A stretch of DNA of 64,000 nucleotides from Terribacillus halophilus (lineage in GTDB: Bacteria; Bacillota; Bacilli; Bacillales; Amphibacillaceae). The stretch is taken from NCBI RefSeq assembly GCF_900101385.1, contig NZ_FMZB01000012.1, positions 1-64,000 on the forward strand, read 5' to 3'. Below, piece after piece: positions 17,269-26,700 of this stretch. The notes beneath the pieces were generated by a model. The model was not told where the DNA came from, did not search any database, and worked only from the letters and a program-made list of their open reading frames with translations. A program made the position numbers and the translations under genes. Within the stretch, counting starts at the first letter, position 1; the number at the start of each line of letters is the position of its first letter.

Positions 17269-17300
17269 AATCCGGTCTCGTCAAGGGCCGGATTTTTTTT
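17269..17300 (+). terminator. Terminator of the plsY-LtaS operon
   Basis: The stem AATCCGG/CCGGATT (17269-17275 with 17288-17294) is followed by TTTTTT. Confidence 0.85.
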
Positions 17301-17390
17301 AGTGTAATTATATATCAATAGAGTGTAGGAGACTGATAAATCATAGTTAAGAGCGTCTCATAAGACTTGTCTCAAAAATGAGGTGATATT

Positions 17391-17676
17391 TTGCGAAAAA
17401 TCGGTTTTATACGTGTCAGTTCAACTAGCCAGAATCCTTCAAGGCAATTTCAGTAACTGAACAAAATCGGAATGGATATGATTTTTGGAGAAAAAGTTTC
17501 CGGACCAACAAAAGATCGTTAAAGGTCGGTTAAAGAAGTACCATAAAAATCATGTAGGAATGAATTATGCAGTAAAGCTTTATAAAGAGGGAGATATGAC
17601 TGTAAATCAAATTTGTGAAATTACAAATGTGTCTAGGGCCTCATTATTTAGAAAGCTATCGGAAAGGAACAGTTGA
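17391..17676 (+). pseudogene. Serine recombinase (resolvase/invertase) remnant with internal deletion
   Basis: A TTG frame with GAGGTG upstream begins LRKIGFIRVSSTSQNPSRQFQ, the N-terminus of a resolvase/invertase with the catalytic serine in RVSS. It hits a stop, continues as LNKIGMDMIFGEKVSGPTKDR and then jumps, in another frame, to the C-terminal DNA-binding part: YAVKLYKEGDMTVNQICEIT, ending NVSRASLFRKL (helix-turn-helix). Roughly 90 residues of the catalytic domain are missing, so it is dead. It marks the left edge of an A+T-rich block reaching about 19.5 kb and is the only mobile-element trace in the region. Bases 17300-17390 hold nothing I recognise. Confidence 0.8.
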
Positions 17677-17735
17677 TGAGTTATACCAAAAATCGGAAAT
17701 ATAAGAAAATAAATTTCATATAGAGGTGGAATTAT

Positions 17736-18698
17736 ATGCCTAAAATTGACAATATGTTAGCAATTCTATGGATGCTTCGTTCAGGTGAAAAAGTTACTGC
17801 AAAACAAATTTCAGAAAAGTTAGAGATGAATATAAGGACTGTGTATCGTTATATTGATACAATTTCAACAAGTGGCGTACCTATAATTTCAGAACCAGGA
17901 CATAACGGTGGATACACTTTATTGAACAATTTTATTGAGGCTCCTCTTTTTTTTGATTTTGAGGAGCAAACTTCTCTATTTCATGCTGCTGTTTTTGCAG
18001 AAGAAGCCGGATATTATGGAGGTGAAGCACTAAATAGGGCCATTTCAAAACTAAGTAAATACTCAAATCAAGAGCAGGAAACAAAGATAAACAAACATTT
18101 AACTAGTCTTGAAGTAATAAGTCGATTAAGTTCACTCTCCATGGAACCTTTTTTGAAGGAGTTGGAGCAGGCCGTAGCTGACGGGTACTCAGTAAAAATT
18201 CTTTACCATAAAAGTGGCGAAAAGCAATTAATTTATAGATTGGTCGATCCGTACAGAATAATCTATTGGAATAATAAGTGGTATGTGATTGGGTTTTGTC
18301 ATCTTAGGAATGACATCCGTAGTTTTAGAATAGATCGAATGGAAAGTCTAATGCTAACCGAAAATAAGTTTAACCGGCCAGAAAATTTTTCAGCACGTGA
18401 CTTTTTTATAAAAAGTCTTCTTCCAACTACAGAAGATAAGGAAGGGATTATTTCTTTGGTTATTAGTGGAGATAAAAGTGTGTTGGCTGATATTTGCCAA
18501 CATTGGTTTTTAGGACATTATTTACAAGAACGGACTTCAAATCAAGCAGTTTTTCTTCTTGAAAAAGATATGATACATACATATGTACCTTATTTACTTT
18601 TACCGTACAATAAATCTATTAAAGTTATTGAGCCAATAAGTCTTAAGAAAAGACTTATTGAAGTTTTGTCGGAATTAATAAAATTTCATCAAGTATGA
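17736..18698 (+). CDS. YafY-type transcription regulator (HTH + WYL)
   Basis: A 320-residue DNA-binding regulator. Residues about 5-60 are a winged helix-turn-helix of the HTH_11 type (VTAKQISEKLEMNIRTVYRYID). Residues about 140-215 form a WYL ligand-sensing domain (YRLVDPYRIIYWNNKWYVIGFC, then RSFRIDRM), and a WYL C-terminal extension follows. Such proteins usually sense small molecules or nucleic-acid ligands and often control the next gene. The neighbour is a DJ-1/PfpI protein, a pairing seen in other Firmicutes. AGAGGTGG precedes the ATG. Codon usage is markedly A+T-rich compared with flanking genes, which suggests recent acquisition along with the recombinase remnant. Confidence 0.9.
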   Translation: MPKIDNMLAILWMLRSGEKVTAKQISEKLEMNIRTVYRYIDTISTSGVPIISEPGHNGGYTLLNNFIEAPLFFDFEEQTSLFHAAVFAEEAGYYGGEALNRAISKLSKYSNQEQETKINKHLTSLEVISRLSSLSMEPFLKELEQAVADGYSVKILYHKSGEKQLIYRLVDPYRIIYWNNKWYVIGFCHLRNDIRSFRIDRMESLMLTENKFNRPENFSARDFFIKSLLPTTEDKEGIISLVISGDKSVLADICQHWFLGHYLQERTSNQAVFLLEKDMIHTYVPYLLLPYNKSIKVIEPISLKKRLIEVLSELIKFHQV

Positions 18699-18735
18699 GA
18701 ACTCCCCTGACATTAACTGTCAGGGGAGTTCTATT
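18698..18735 (+). terminator. Terminator after the WYL regulator
   Basis: A perfect 15-bp stem (AGAACTCCCCTGACA with TGTCAGGGGAGTTCT) with a 5-base loop; the T-run after it is poor (CTATTATAAT), so termination may be incomplete or the hairpin may protect the 3' end. Confidence 0.7.
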
Positions 18736-18772
18736 ATAATAGCTATATCAATTGTGATTGGAGTGTGATTGG

Positions 18773-19405
18773 ATGCAAACAAAAAAAGTTTTTCTATATG
18801 TATTTCATACAATGTCGGACTGGGAATATGGATATTTAATTGCTGAACTTAACTCAGGAAGATATTTCAAAAAAGATTTAGCACCTCTACAAGTAATTAC
18901 AGTAGGAGTTAATAAAGAAATGATTACTACTATGGGAGGACTGAACATAAAACCAGATATTTCCGTTGATGAATGTACTCTTGAGAGTAAAGATCTTTTA
19001 ATTTTACCAGGAGGGACTACTTGGAGTGAAGAAATTCATCAACCTATCTTGGAAAGAATTGGCCAAGCTTTAAAGCTTGGCACTATTGTTGCTGCAATTT
19101 GTGGTGCAACTGAGGGCCTCGCGAATATGGGATACTTAGATACTAGAAAGCATACGAGTAATAACTTAGAATATACTAAAATGCTATGCCCCAACTATAA
19201 AGGAGAAAAGTTCTATGAGTTGGGATCCGCGGTATCTGATGCGAATTTAGTTACTGCATCAGGAATAGCTCCTTTGGAATTTGCAATGGAGGTACTGAAA
19301 AAAATAGATGTATTTACACCAGATGCATTACATTCATGGTATAACCTAAATAAGACTCATAAACCTGAATACTTCTTCCAGTTAATGAATTCAATAAATG
19401 AATGA
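18773..19405 (+). CDS. DJ-1/PfpI family protein (glutamine amidotransferase-like)
   Basis: A 210-residue cytosolic protein of the DJ-1/PfpI superfamily. The nucleophile elbow AAICGATEGLAN (Cys at about 109) and LLILPGGTTWSEE (about 79-91) are visible, with an acidic residue near the cysteine expected from DYEYG-like SDWEYG (residues 15-20). Possible roles are protease/chaperone, glyoxalase or isocyanide hydratase-like activities; sequence alone does not decide. ATG 18773 was chosen since GGAG lies 9 bases upstream. A+T-rich like the preceding regulator, and probably regulated by it. A terminator follows. Confidence 0.88.
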   Translation: MQTKKVFLYVFHTMSDWEYGYLIAELNSGRYFKKDLAPLQVITVGVNKEMITTMGGLNIKPDISVDECTLESKDLLILPGGTTWSEEIHQPILERIGQALKLGTIVAAICGATEGLANMGYLDTRKHTSNNLEYTKMLCPNYKGEKFYELGSAVSDANLVTASGIAPLEFAMEVLKKIDVFTPDALHSWYNLNKTHKPEYFFQLMNSINE

Positions 19406-19416
19406 AGTAACTGAAA

Positions 19417-19462
19417 AGCTCAATTTCTCTATTTTGATTTGTAGAGAAGTTGGGCTTTTTAA
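19417..19462 (+). terminator. Terminator after the DJ-1/PfpI gene
   Basis: The stem AGCTCAATTTCTCT (19418-19431) pairs with AGAGAAGTTGGGCT with a G-U pair and is followed by TTTTT. It closes the low-GC block. Confidence 0.85.
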
Positions 19463-19613
19463 TTTGGAATTTCCTTGTCATTGTAAATCCGCATTTTCCT
19501 GACGCTACCCCATCTTTAATATTTACATAATGTTTCCAACGTGCTATGGTGTATAGGTTCTATTCATACTAAGTTAATAGGAATTGTAGAATATAACAAG
19601 GAGGATGATTGGA

Positions 19614-21005
19614 TTGGACTTATTCACTTTGGTGAACATCATTATTTTGTTAGCCTTATTGGGCGTGCTCTTTTATATGCAAAAGAAGCATGTTTCCTTT
19701 TCCAAGCGTGTGCTGACTGGATTGGGACTCGGTATCATACTCGGAGTCGTACTGCAGTTGATTTATGAACCAGCATCCGAAACCATCATCATGACGAATG
19801 ACTGGTTCGGCTTGGTGGGAAGCGGTTATGTGAAGCTATTGCAAATGATCGTCATGCCACTGGTCTTCATTTCGATTGTAGCTGCGTTCACCAGACTCGA
19901 GAAATCATCGAATATCGGTAAGATAAGCGGGCTTGTCATCGGAACTCTGATGGTGACGACAGCCATTGCTGCAGCTATCGGTATCGCGGCAGCTGCCGGG
20001 TTCGATTTAAAAGCAATCGATGTTGCGGCAGGTGATGCCGAGATGACACGCGGGGAAGAATTGGAAACCAGCTTGACAGAAGTACAAAGCACAACCATTC
20101 CGCAAAAAATATTGGAGTTCCTGCCAGCAAATCCATTTTTGGATCTGACCGGTGCACGGGCCACTTCCACCATTGCGGTTGTTATTTTTGCTGCTTTTGT
20201 TGGGGTAGCCTACTTAGGAATCAAGAGGAAGAGTCCGGAACAAGCAGCATTTTTCCAGAAAATGATTGAATCCTTGCATAGTCTTGTCATGCGCATTGTT
20301 ACATTGGTATTGCGTCTGACACCTTACGGAATTCTTGCTTTGATGGCAAAAACGGTTGCAGGGAGCGACTTTCAAGCAATCGCGACATTGGGTAAATTCG
20401 TCATTGCTTCTTATGCAGCGCTGATTGCCATGTTCCTTGTCCACTTGCTGATCCTTACTATAATGGGGCTCAGTCCGAAACAATATGTCAAAAAGATCAT
20501 GCCAGTTCTGGTATTTGCCTTTACATCCCGTACGAGTGCAGGAACCTTGCCGCTGAACGTCGAGGCACAAAGGAATAAATTAGGTGTTCCTGAATCGATC
20601 GCCAACTTCTCGGCATCCTTTGGTATCACTATCGGACAAAACGGCTGTGCGGGTATTTATCCAGCGATGCTCGCAGTCATGATCGCGCCTACCCAAGGTA
20701 TCAATCCGCTATCTCCGTCATTCATTGCGACTTTGATCGTCGTCGTCATGATCAGTTCATTCGGTGTTGCCGGTGTCGGAGGGGGCGCTACGTTTGCCTC
20801 TTTGATCGTTTTATCTACGATGAATCTGCCAGTTGCTTTGGCAGGTGTATTGATTTCAATCGAACCGCTGATCGATATGGGCCGAACAGCGCTGAATGTA
20901 AGTGGATCCATGGTATCAGGATTGGTGACAAGCCGGACACTTGGTGAATTGGACACAAAAACTTATCGTTCCGATGAAGCTGCAGCTGATAGCATGGCAC
21001 GCTAA
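19614..21005 (+). CDS. tcyP: L-cystine:sodium symporter TcyP
   Basis: A 463-residue dicarboxylate/amino acid:cation symporter (DAACS family) that imports L-cystine, with about 8-10 membrane segments and re-entrant loops. It matches B. subtilis TcyP in length and start (MQKKHVSFSKRV near residue 20). The transport core shows FTSRTSAGTLPLN (about 304-316), NGCAGIYPAM and GVAGVGGGATFAS. TTG 19614 is preferred: AAGGAGG (19598-19604) lies 9 bases upstream, whereas the ATG at 19605 touches the ribosome site. B. subtilis tcyP is repressed by CymR; no CymR site was confidently seen in the 150-base upstream region. Confidence 0.94.
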   Translation: MDLFTLVNIIILLALLGVLFYMQKKHVSFSKRVLTGLGLGIILGVVLQLIYEPASETIIMTNDWFGLVGSGYVKLLQMIVMPLVFISIVAAFTRLEKSSNIGKISGLVIGTLMVTTAIAAAIGIAAAAGFDLKAIDVAAGDAEMTRGEELETSLTEVQSTTIPQKILEFLPANPFLDLTGARATSTIAVVIFAAFVGVAYLGIKRKSPEQAAFFQKMIESLHSLVMRIVTLVLRLTPYGILALMAKTVAGSDFQAIATLGKFVIASYAALIAMFLVHLLILTIMGLSPKQYVKKIMPVLVFAFTSRTSAGTLPLNVEAQRNKLGVPESIANFSASFGITIGQNGCAGIYPAMLAVMIAPTQGINPLSPSFIATLIVVVMISSFGVAGVGGGATFASLIVLSTMNLPVALAGVLISIEPLIDMGRTALNVSGSMVSGLVTSRTLGELDTKTYRSDEAAADSMAR

Positions 21006-21023
21006 AGTCGAGGCCGTGACCCT

Positions 21024-21055
21024 AAAAAAGCCGCTCCTAATGTGAGCGGCTTTTC
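21024..21055 (+). terminator. Terminator after tcyP
   Basis: The stem AAAAGCCGCTC...GAGCGGCTTTT (21026-21053) with flanking A-run and T-run can act in both directions; the convergent yolD-like gene ends at 21055. Confidence 0.85.
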
Positions 21056-21387
21056 TAATGCAATGAAATATCTATTATATGATGGAACGGTATGCGAATC
21101 GGATATAAGGAGTCCTTTGTATCCAAGAGCAAATATCGTTCAGATTGCATCAGACCTGTCACGATTCCAAAAGCGTTTTCTACTTGTTGCCCTTTTCTAT
21201 ACAGCATACGGACCTTCGTTTTCCCCACCTCGATATCCCGCACCTTCTGCTCCAGTTCTTCCAGCTGCTGCTCATCCATGATTGGCGGCTTTGCCTTGCC
21301 GATTTCCCGCCCCATGTGCTGCAGCATTTCCACATGCTCCGGCAGCATTAAAGATGTCCATTTGATTTTGCCCCGATCATTCACCAT
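21055..21387 (-). CDS. YolD-like protein, SOS-controlled
   Basis: A 110-residue YolD-like protein (DRGKIKWTSLMLPEHVEMLQ near the start, then the FGIVTGL...PIRIPFHHIIDI end). YolD proteins usually sit beside Y-family polymerases (UvrX/YqjW) and are proposed relatives of UmuD, binding or steering the polymerase. Here no polymerase is adjacent. A LexA box is embedded in its promoter (TTGAAA at 21436-21431, TATGCT at 21413-21408, 17-base spacer). AGGAGG precedes the ATG. It is divergent from the WYL-like miniprotein, which has its own LexA box. Confidence 0.88.
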   Translation of the reverse strand: MVNDRGKIKWTSLMLPEHVEMLQHMGREIGKAKPPIMDEQQLEELEQKVRDIEVGKTKVRMLYRKGQQVENAFGIVTGLMQSERYLLLDTKDSLYPIRIPFHHIIDISLH

Positions 21388-21415
21388 ATCTCATTCCTCC
21401 TGCTAACAGCATAAT

Positions 21416-21429
21416 CGAACACACGTTCT
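21416..21429 (-). promoter_or_regulatory. LexA (SOS) box of the yolD-like promoter
   Basis: CGAACACACGTTCT matches the Bacillus LexA consensus CGAAC-N4-GTTCG at 13 of 14 positions, counting the four central bases as free. It sits between the -35 and -10 elements of the minus-strand promoter, the normal repressing position. Confidence 0.85.
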
Positions 21430-21443
21430 TTTTCAAGTGACAT

Positions 21444-21457
21444 AGAACGTATGTTCG
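21444..21457 (+). promoter_or_regulatory. LexA (SOS) box of the divergent WYL-like gene
   Basis: AGAACGTATGTTCG matches CGAAC-N4-GTTCG except for the first base. It lies in the spacer between a weak -35 (GTGACA, 21437-21442) and TATAAT (21460-21465) of the plus-strand promoter. Confidence 0.85.
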
Positions 21458-21501
21458 TATATAATGATTGTATAAACTCGGTAAAGAAAGCAGGGATCCA
21501 A

Positions 21502-21726
21502 ATGGACAGAGCATCGTGGATAAGATTTCGGGAGCAGCAGGTTATGATGATATATATGGCGAAAGATGGCTCCTTGACGAAACGTCAGGTGAAAATTGAA
21601 AAGATCAATGAAGCATCTGTGACAGGTTATTGCCATTTACGAAAGCAGCTTCGTACTTTCCGGATGGACCGGATCCTTGCCATTCAGCCAATCAAACGGC
21701 AAAACACGTGGCGCATGTCCTCTTGA
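21502..21726 (+). CDS. WYL-like miniprotein, SOS-controlled
   Basis: A 74-residue basic protein beginning MDRASWIRFREQQVMMIYMA and containing TGYCHLRKQLRTFRMDRILAIQP. That stretch resembles the core of a WYL sensor domain (G.CHLR..R.FR.DRI) without any DNA-binding domain. ATG 21502 has AGGGAT upstream; the longer frame from 21451 would begin inside the LexA box. Small proteins of this type occur next to yolD genes in Bacillus. A ligand-binding partner role in the DNA damage response is an inference only. Confidence 0.8.
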   Translation: MDRASWIRFREQQVMMIYMAKDGSLTKRQVKIEKINEASVTGYCHLRKQLRTFRMDRILAIQPIKRQNTWRMSS

Positions 21727-21796
21727 ATCCTGTCATTCACCCACTATCTCCTTCCTGAATAGATTACTAGGGAACCCAGGAAAAGGAGATCCTGCA

Positions 21797-22534
21797 ATGG
21801 CAATTTTGTCCGATGGGACCAGTTCCCACCATTACCCCAAGGCTTCTTGGCAGCAAGAAGCACTGCTTGCCTTTCAGAATGAATTATCCGACCAGCAATC
21901 CAGATTCCCTTGTATACCGGCTACAGTCGGACTCAGGCTTGGTCAGTTCCGTTTTGGTTTTGCGGGCGATCCGGCTACAAATGAGGCAGCCGAACAGCTG
22001 GCTGATTTATTGAATGTATATGGACAGCAATCAATGGGGTTTGGCCCTTATACTTCCCTGATTGTTTTCTTTGATACAACAAAGCAGAAGGAGCTTGACT
22101 TGGATGTGCCTTCTTATTTTCGTATTTACTGGGACTTGCTCAGCAGGACAACGGTTTATGATCCAGCCAGCTGGCCGAACGATATCCCTGAAAATCCTGA
22201 AGATGCGTTGTGGGAGTATTGTTTCGGAGGAGAGAAATACTTCATGTATTGCGCAACGCCCGCGCATCAGCAAAAGAAAAGCCGGAATTTCCCATGCATG
22301 ATGCTTGCCATCACACCAAGATGGGTGCTGAAGGAATTCGAATCGAAACCCAAAACCGCTGCCGCTATCAAACGGGAAATAAGAGCGCGCATAAATGCCT
22401 ACGATGAGAGTGACATCCATCCAGATTTGAACGCATATGGCAGCCCTAATAATCATGAATGGAAGCAATATTTCCTTCATGATGACAATACCTCTCCTCC
22501 CAAATGCCCTTTTCACAGAAACAAGCAAGACTGA
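21797..22534 (+). CDS. YqcI/YcgG family protein (GntA-like heme N-hydroxylase family)
   Basis: A 245-residue protein of the YqcI/YcgG family. Members include GntA, a heme-dependent enzyme that N-hydroxylates a guanidino compound, so a small heme oxygenase-type activity is possible. Landmarks are FPCIPATVGL near residue 35, LRLGQFRFGF, FFGGEKYF-like CFGGEKYFMYC, SRNFPCMMLAI and the C-terminal CPFHRNK motif conserved in the family. AAAAGGAGA lies 8 bases before ATG 21797; the longer frame from 21677 overlaps the upstream gene and lacks a ribosome site. It is 70 bases downstream of the SOS miniprotein and may share its transcript. The substrate is unknown. Confidence 0.85.
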   Translation: MAILSDGTSSHHYPKASWQQEALLAFQNELSDQQSRFPCIPATVGLRLGQFRFGFAGDPATNEAAEQLADLLNVYGQQSMGFGPYTSLIVFFDTTKQKELDLDVPSYFRIYWDLLSRTTVYDPASWPNDIPENPEDALWEYCFGGEKYFMYCATPAHQQKKSRNFPCMMLAITPRWVLKEFESKPKTAAAIKREIRARINAYDESDIHPDLNAYGSPNNHEWKQYFLHDDNTSPPKCPFHRNKQD

Positions 22535-22604
22535 TGGATTCTACCCGTTCTTCCCATACCACCCCTTTACAAATCATGCTAGAATGATAGCAGGGGGAAT
22601 ACGT

Positions 22605-23756
22605 ATGAAACTATTGCATACCGCTGACTGGCATCTTGGTAAGATTGTCAACAGCGTACATATGACAGAAGATCAGGCCTACATTTTGGAGCAGATCAAA
22701 GTGATAATTGATAGGGAACAGCCTGATGCGGTCATCGTAGCAGGCGATTTATATGATAGGGCAATTCCACCGCGTGATGCAGTGGAATTGCTGAATGATA
22801 CATGGAACTGGCTGGTCGGCGAAAAGGAAATTCCCGTATTGTCGATCAGCGGCAATCACGACAGTCCGGATCGTCTGGATTTTGGCAGTCAGCTATTCAG
22901 AGCGAGCAAACTATTCATCGAAACGAAGCTGCGGCAGGGAATGCAGCCTGTCACCTTGAAAGATGAGCATGGTCCTGTACATTTTCACCTTATCCCGTAT
23001 ACGGAACCAGCTGATGTACGGGCATTTTTCGACGATGAGAGCATCACGACCCACCAGCGGGCAATGGAGCGCATCATTACTTATATTACCGATACGTACG
23101 ATATGACTGAAAGACATGTATTTGTTGGACATGCCTTCCTTGCTGGAGGTATGGAATCCGACTCAGAAGAGCGGTTGTCGATGATCGGAGGAAGTCCGTA
23201 TGTGGATGCAGCTCTTTTTGAACCGTTCACCTACGCGGCTTTTGGACATCTGCATCAAGCACAGCGAATCGGCAGTGACCATATCCGTTACAGCGGTTCA
23301 CCGCTTAAATATTCATTTTCGGAAGCGACCCATAAAAAATCGGTCACGATGGTGGAACTGGACGCTGCCGGATTTCATTCATTCGAGAAGATGGACCTCA
23401 TCCCCAAACGTGACATGCGTATCGTTGAAGGCTACTTTGATGAGTTAATGGAAGGGACGGCAGGAAGCAAAGACGACTACCTGCATATCAGAATGTTGGA
23501 TGATGGACAGCTGCTGGATCCAATGGGTAAACTTCGCAAGCTTTATCCGAACATCCTGCGGTTGGAACGCAAAGCAAAGACTGGGGCAAGTTCCATGTCC
23601 GATATCCAACAAATCAAAGAAAAGCAACGCATGTCACATATGCAGCTGTTTGCCGCCTTTTATGAGGAAATGAAAGGTGAGGCTATACCGGAACACCGTC
23701 AGAACCACATGGAAGCAATCATCCAGCGACTGGTCGAGCAAGAGAGGAGAAGTTGA
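22605..23756 (+). CDS. sbcD: Exonuclease SbcCD, nuclease subunit SbcD
   Basis: A 383-residue Mn-dependent phosphoesterase of the Mre11 family that, with SbcC, cuts hairpins and DNA ends. Metal-binding motifs are HTADWHLG (6-13), VAGDLYDRA (about 46-54), SGNHDSPDRL (about 85-94), VGHAF (about 176) and FGHLHQAQ (about 217-224). ATG 22605 follows AGGGGG; the longer frame from 22437 is out of place. The stop is one base before the sbcC start, so expression is coupled. It is not beside addAB as in B. subtilis. Confidence 0.96.
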   Translation: MKLLHTADWHLGKIVNSVHMTEDQAYILEQIKVIIDREQPDAVIVAGDLYDRAIPPRDAVELLNDTWNWLVGEKEIPVLSISGNHDSPDRLDFGSQLFRASKLFIETKLRQGMQPVTLKDEHGPVHFHLIPYTEPADVRAFFDDESITTHQRAMERIITYITDTYDMTERHVFVGHAFLAGGMESDSEERLSMIGGSPYVDAALFEPFTYAAFGHLHQAQRIGSDHIRYSGSPLKYSFSEATHKKSVTMVELDAAGFHSFEKMDLIPKRDMRIVEGYFDELMEGTAGSKDDYLHIRMLDDGQLLDPMGKLRKLYPNILRLERKAKTGASSMSDIQQIKEKQRMSHMQLFAAFYEEMKGEAIPEHRQNHMEAIIQRLVEQERRS

Positions 23757-23757
23757 T

Positions 23758-26700
23758 ATGCGTGCCATCACTTTACAAATGACCGCTTTCGGTCCTTATC
23801 ATAAAGCACAGACTATCGATTTCAGGGAGCTTGGGGCAGAATCCATCTTCTTGATCACAGGTCCGACCGGGGCAGGAAAGACAACGATTTTTGATGCTAT
23901 TTGCTATAGCTTATACGGACGGGCCAGCGGCAGTGACCGTGATCAAGATTCCCTCCGCAGTCATTTCGCAGAACCAGGCGAAACGACAGAAGTACGCTAT
24001 CGCTTTGCACTTCGCGGTACGGAATACGAGATTATCCGCTATCCGAAACAGCAAAAGAAAAAAGAGCGCGGCGAAGGTTTTACAGATGATCCGGCAAGAG
24101 CGGAATTTTATGAATGGAAAGACGGAGAAAAGGTCCTGATTTCGTCCAGGGTCAAAGAAGTAAATGAAGCCATCGAAGAAAAAATCGGCCTTGACTATGA
24201 ACAATTCCGCAAGATGATCATGATTCCCCAGGGAGAATTCCGAAAACTCATCTCGGAAAACAGCAAGGAAAGGGAAGAAATCCTCCAGCGCATCTTCCGC
24301 ACATATTTCTATGAACGAATGACAGAAGCACTGAAGGATGAAGCGAAGCAATTAAAGGAAAAGCTGCAGCAGACAGAATGGAAAGAACAGCAGCAAATCA
24401 GCAAAATCGAATGGCGTACCCAAGCGCCGGCTGAATCTGACAGCGTACCAGAAACAATGCAGAAGCTGCAGCTTGAATTAGAAGCTATTACCGCTAGCAT
24501 AAAGGAAGGTGAGCAAGAGCTTGTAAAGCATAAAAAAAACTGGCAGGAACGCCAGCAGCAATATTATGAAGCGAAGCAATTGCTGGATACATTCAAACAG
24601 CTTGAACAAGCACTTGTACAAAAAGAGCAGCTTGAACAAAAATCACCTGCCATCGAACAGAAAAAGCAGCAGCTTGTGAACATGGAGCAAGCAAGCCGTC
24701 TGCTTCCATACGAACGGCAGCTTGCTGCTAGGAAACAGGAGTGGCAGCGCCAAACAAAAGCACTGCAGGAGACGAAAGAAAGAAAAGATCTCATAGAAAA
24801 ACAGTACATTACGATCAAATCTTCTTACACTAAGGCAAAAGAGCAGGAGCCAAAGCGCCTGAAACGGCAAGAACAACTTCAGTTGGAGAAGCAGCAGCTC
24901 GAGCAGTGGAAGGAATACGAGAAACGTAAACTGGAATTGGTTCGTATCCAAAAGACGCTGGAAGATAAACAACAGCGATTGCTCAAATTACATGATGCAC
25001 ATGCAGATAAAAAAACTAAACAAAGTAAACTCGAACAAGATTTAAGCGGGGAAGCTGCGCTGATCCAGGCTTTCTTTGAGGAACAAGGGACGTATGAGAA
25101 ACTCGAACGCCAACTGGAAGAAGCAGTACGATTGAAAGAATCTTTCCTACAGTTGCAGGAAATGCGTACCGTCTATCAGCAGACCAAGCAGCTTTTGCTG
25201 GATAAAGAAAACGATGTACGCAGGCTTCGGGAGGAAATCGCGAAGATGGAAGAAGCCCAAGCTGCCCATCATGCCGCCCATCTTGCCGGTCAGCTGGCAG
25301 AAGGAGAACCTTGCCCTGTATGCGGATCCAGCGTCCATCCTTCCCCAGCCAAGATAACTGCGCATATCCAATCATTCGAGCTGTTGAAACAAAAGAGAAT
25401 GATGCTTGATGAAGCCCAGCGTGCATATGATGAAGTACAGAAAAGATATGTAGAAGCAAAATCGAATGGGCAGGCAATCAGGCAAGTAACCGATGAGCTT
25501 TATCGGAACATTACCGGAGAAACGTCATTCGATCACACTGAACTGGAACAATTAAAAACCCGTATCCAAACGGAAAGAGACAAAACGGCAGCTTCCTTAC
25601 GCACCAAACAAGCAGAGAGGAAGCAATTCGAGCAGAAAAAACAGATGCTCGACCAACTTAAACAAACGCTTGTTCAAGAGGAGAAGGCAGCAGAGGAGCT
25701 CCAAGTTGAACTGCGCAAACTGGAAGAAACCTACCATCGCGCCGAAGCGGAAGTAAGTTATCAACGGAAGCAGCTTCCTGAGGTGCTTCAGGATCATGCC
25801 GAATGGGAACAGAAAATCAAGCAAGAGGAAGCGGCAATCGAAGCCGCATTCAGGAAATGGGAAGAGCTGCAGCACCAGTACGAGGAGATTTCCAGAAGCA
25901 AAGAGCAAATAGCGGCCGCTTTGGAGTCGACGGATAAATTCACGGCTGACTTGGAGCAATCGTACCAGCAGGAGGAACAAACGTTTCTTGCTAAGCTTGG
26001 AGAAGCTGGTTTTGCCAATACGGAAGCATATCGATTGGCCAAGGGTACGGAACAAGAAATAAAGATTCTCCAGAAAGAAGTTGATTGGTATGCGCAGCAG
26101 CGCATTAGTGTCGCTGAACAGATAGAAACTTTGCGTAAGCAGACAGATCAGCGAGAAAAACCAGAGCTGGTTGTATTTGAGCAAGCTGTTACAGAAGCAG
26201 AGCAACTAGTTGAAGCGAAGAATAGCAGCTTGAATGCAGCAAAGAGCTACGCATCCCATCATGAAAATATCATGGCATCCTTGTCACAGCTCCAGGAAGA
26301 AGCAGCCGATCAGAAGGCACAGTATTATGATATTGGCGAGTTGGCTAATCTGGCCAAAGGCGACAACGGCCTGCGTCTTTCCTTTGAGCGCTATGTGCTG
26401 ACAAGCTTCCTGGATGAAATCATCCTTCAAGCGAATATTCGATTGGAAGAAATGACCGATCATCGCTATCAGCTGAAGCGAAGCGGACAAATCGCCAAAC
26501 GCGGTGCCCAAAGCGGTTTGGATCTTGAAGTAGTCGATCATCACACCGGTCAGGAACGCCCGGTCAAGACATTATCCGGCGGTGAAGGATTCAAGGCAGC
26601 CCTTTCCCTTGCACTTGGAATGTCCGATGTTGTCCAGGCGCATGCCGGCGGTGTGGAATTGGAAACATTATTCATTGATGAGGGGTTTGGGACACTTGAC

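Noticed and set aside
23911-24351. 146-codon minus-strand frame inside sbcC
   Set aside because: It is Phe-rich and antisense to a clearly coding gene; such frames arise from the codon bias of the real gene. The same applies to the long antisense frames at 11335-12231, 25597-26205 and 36029-36571.
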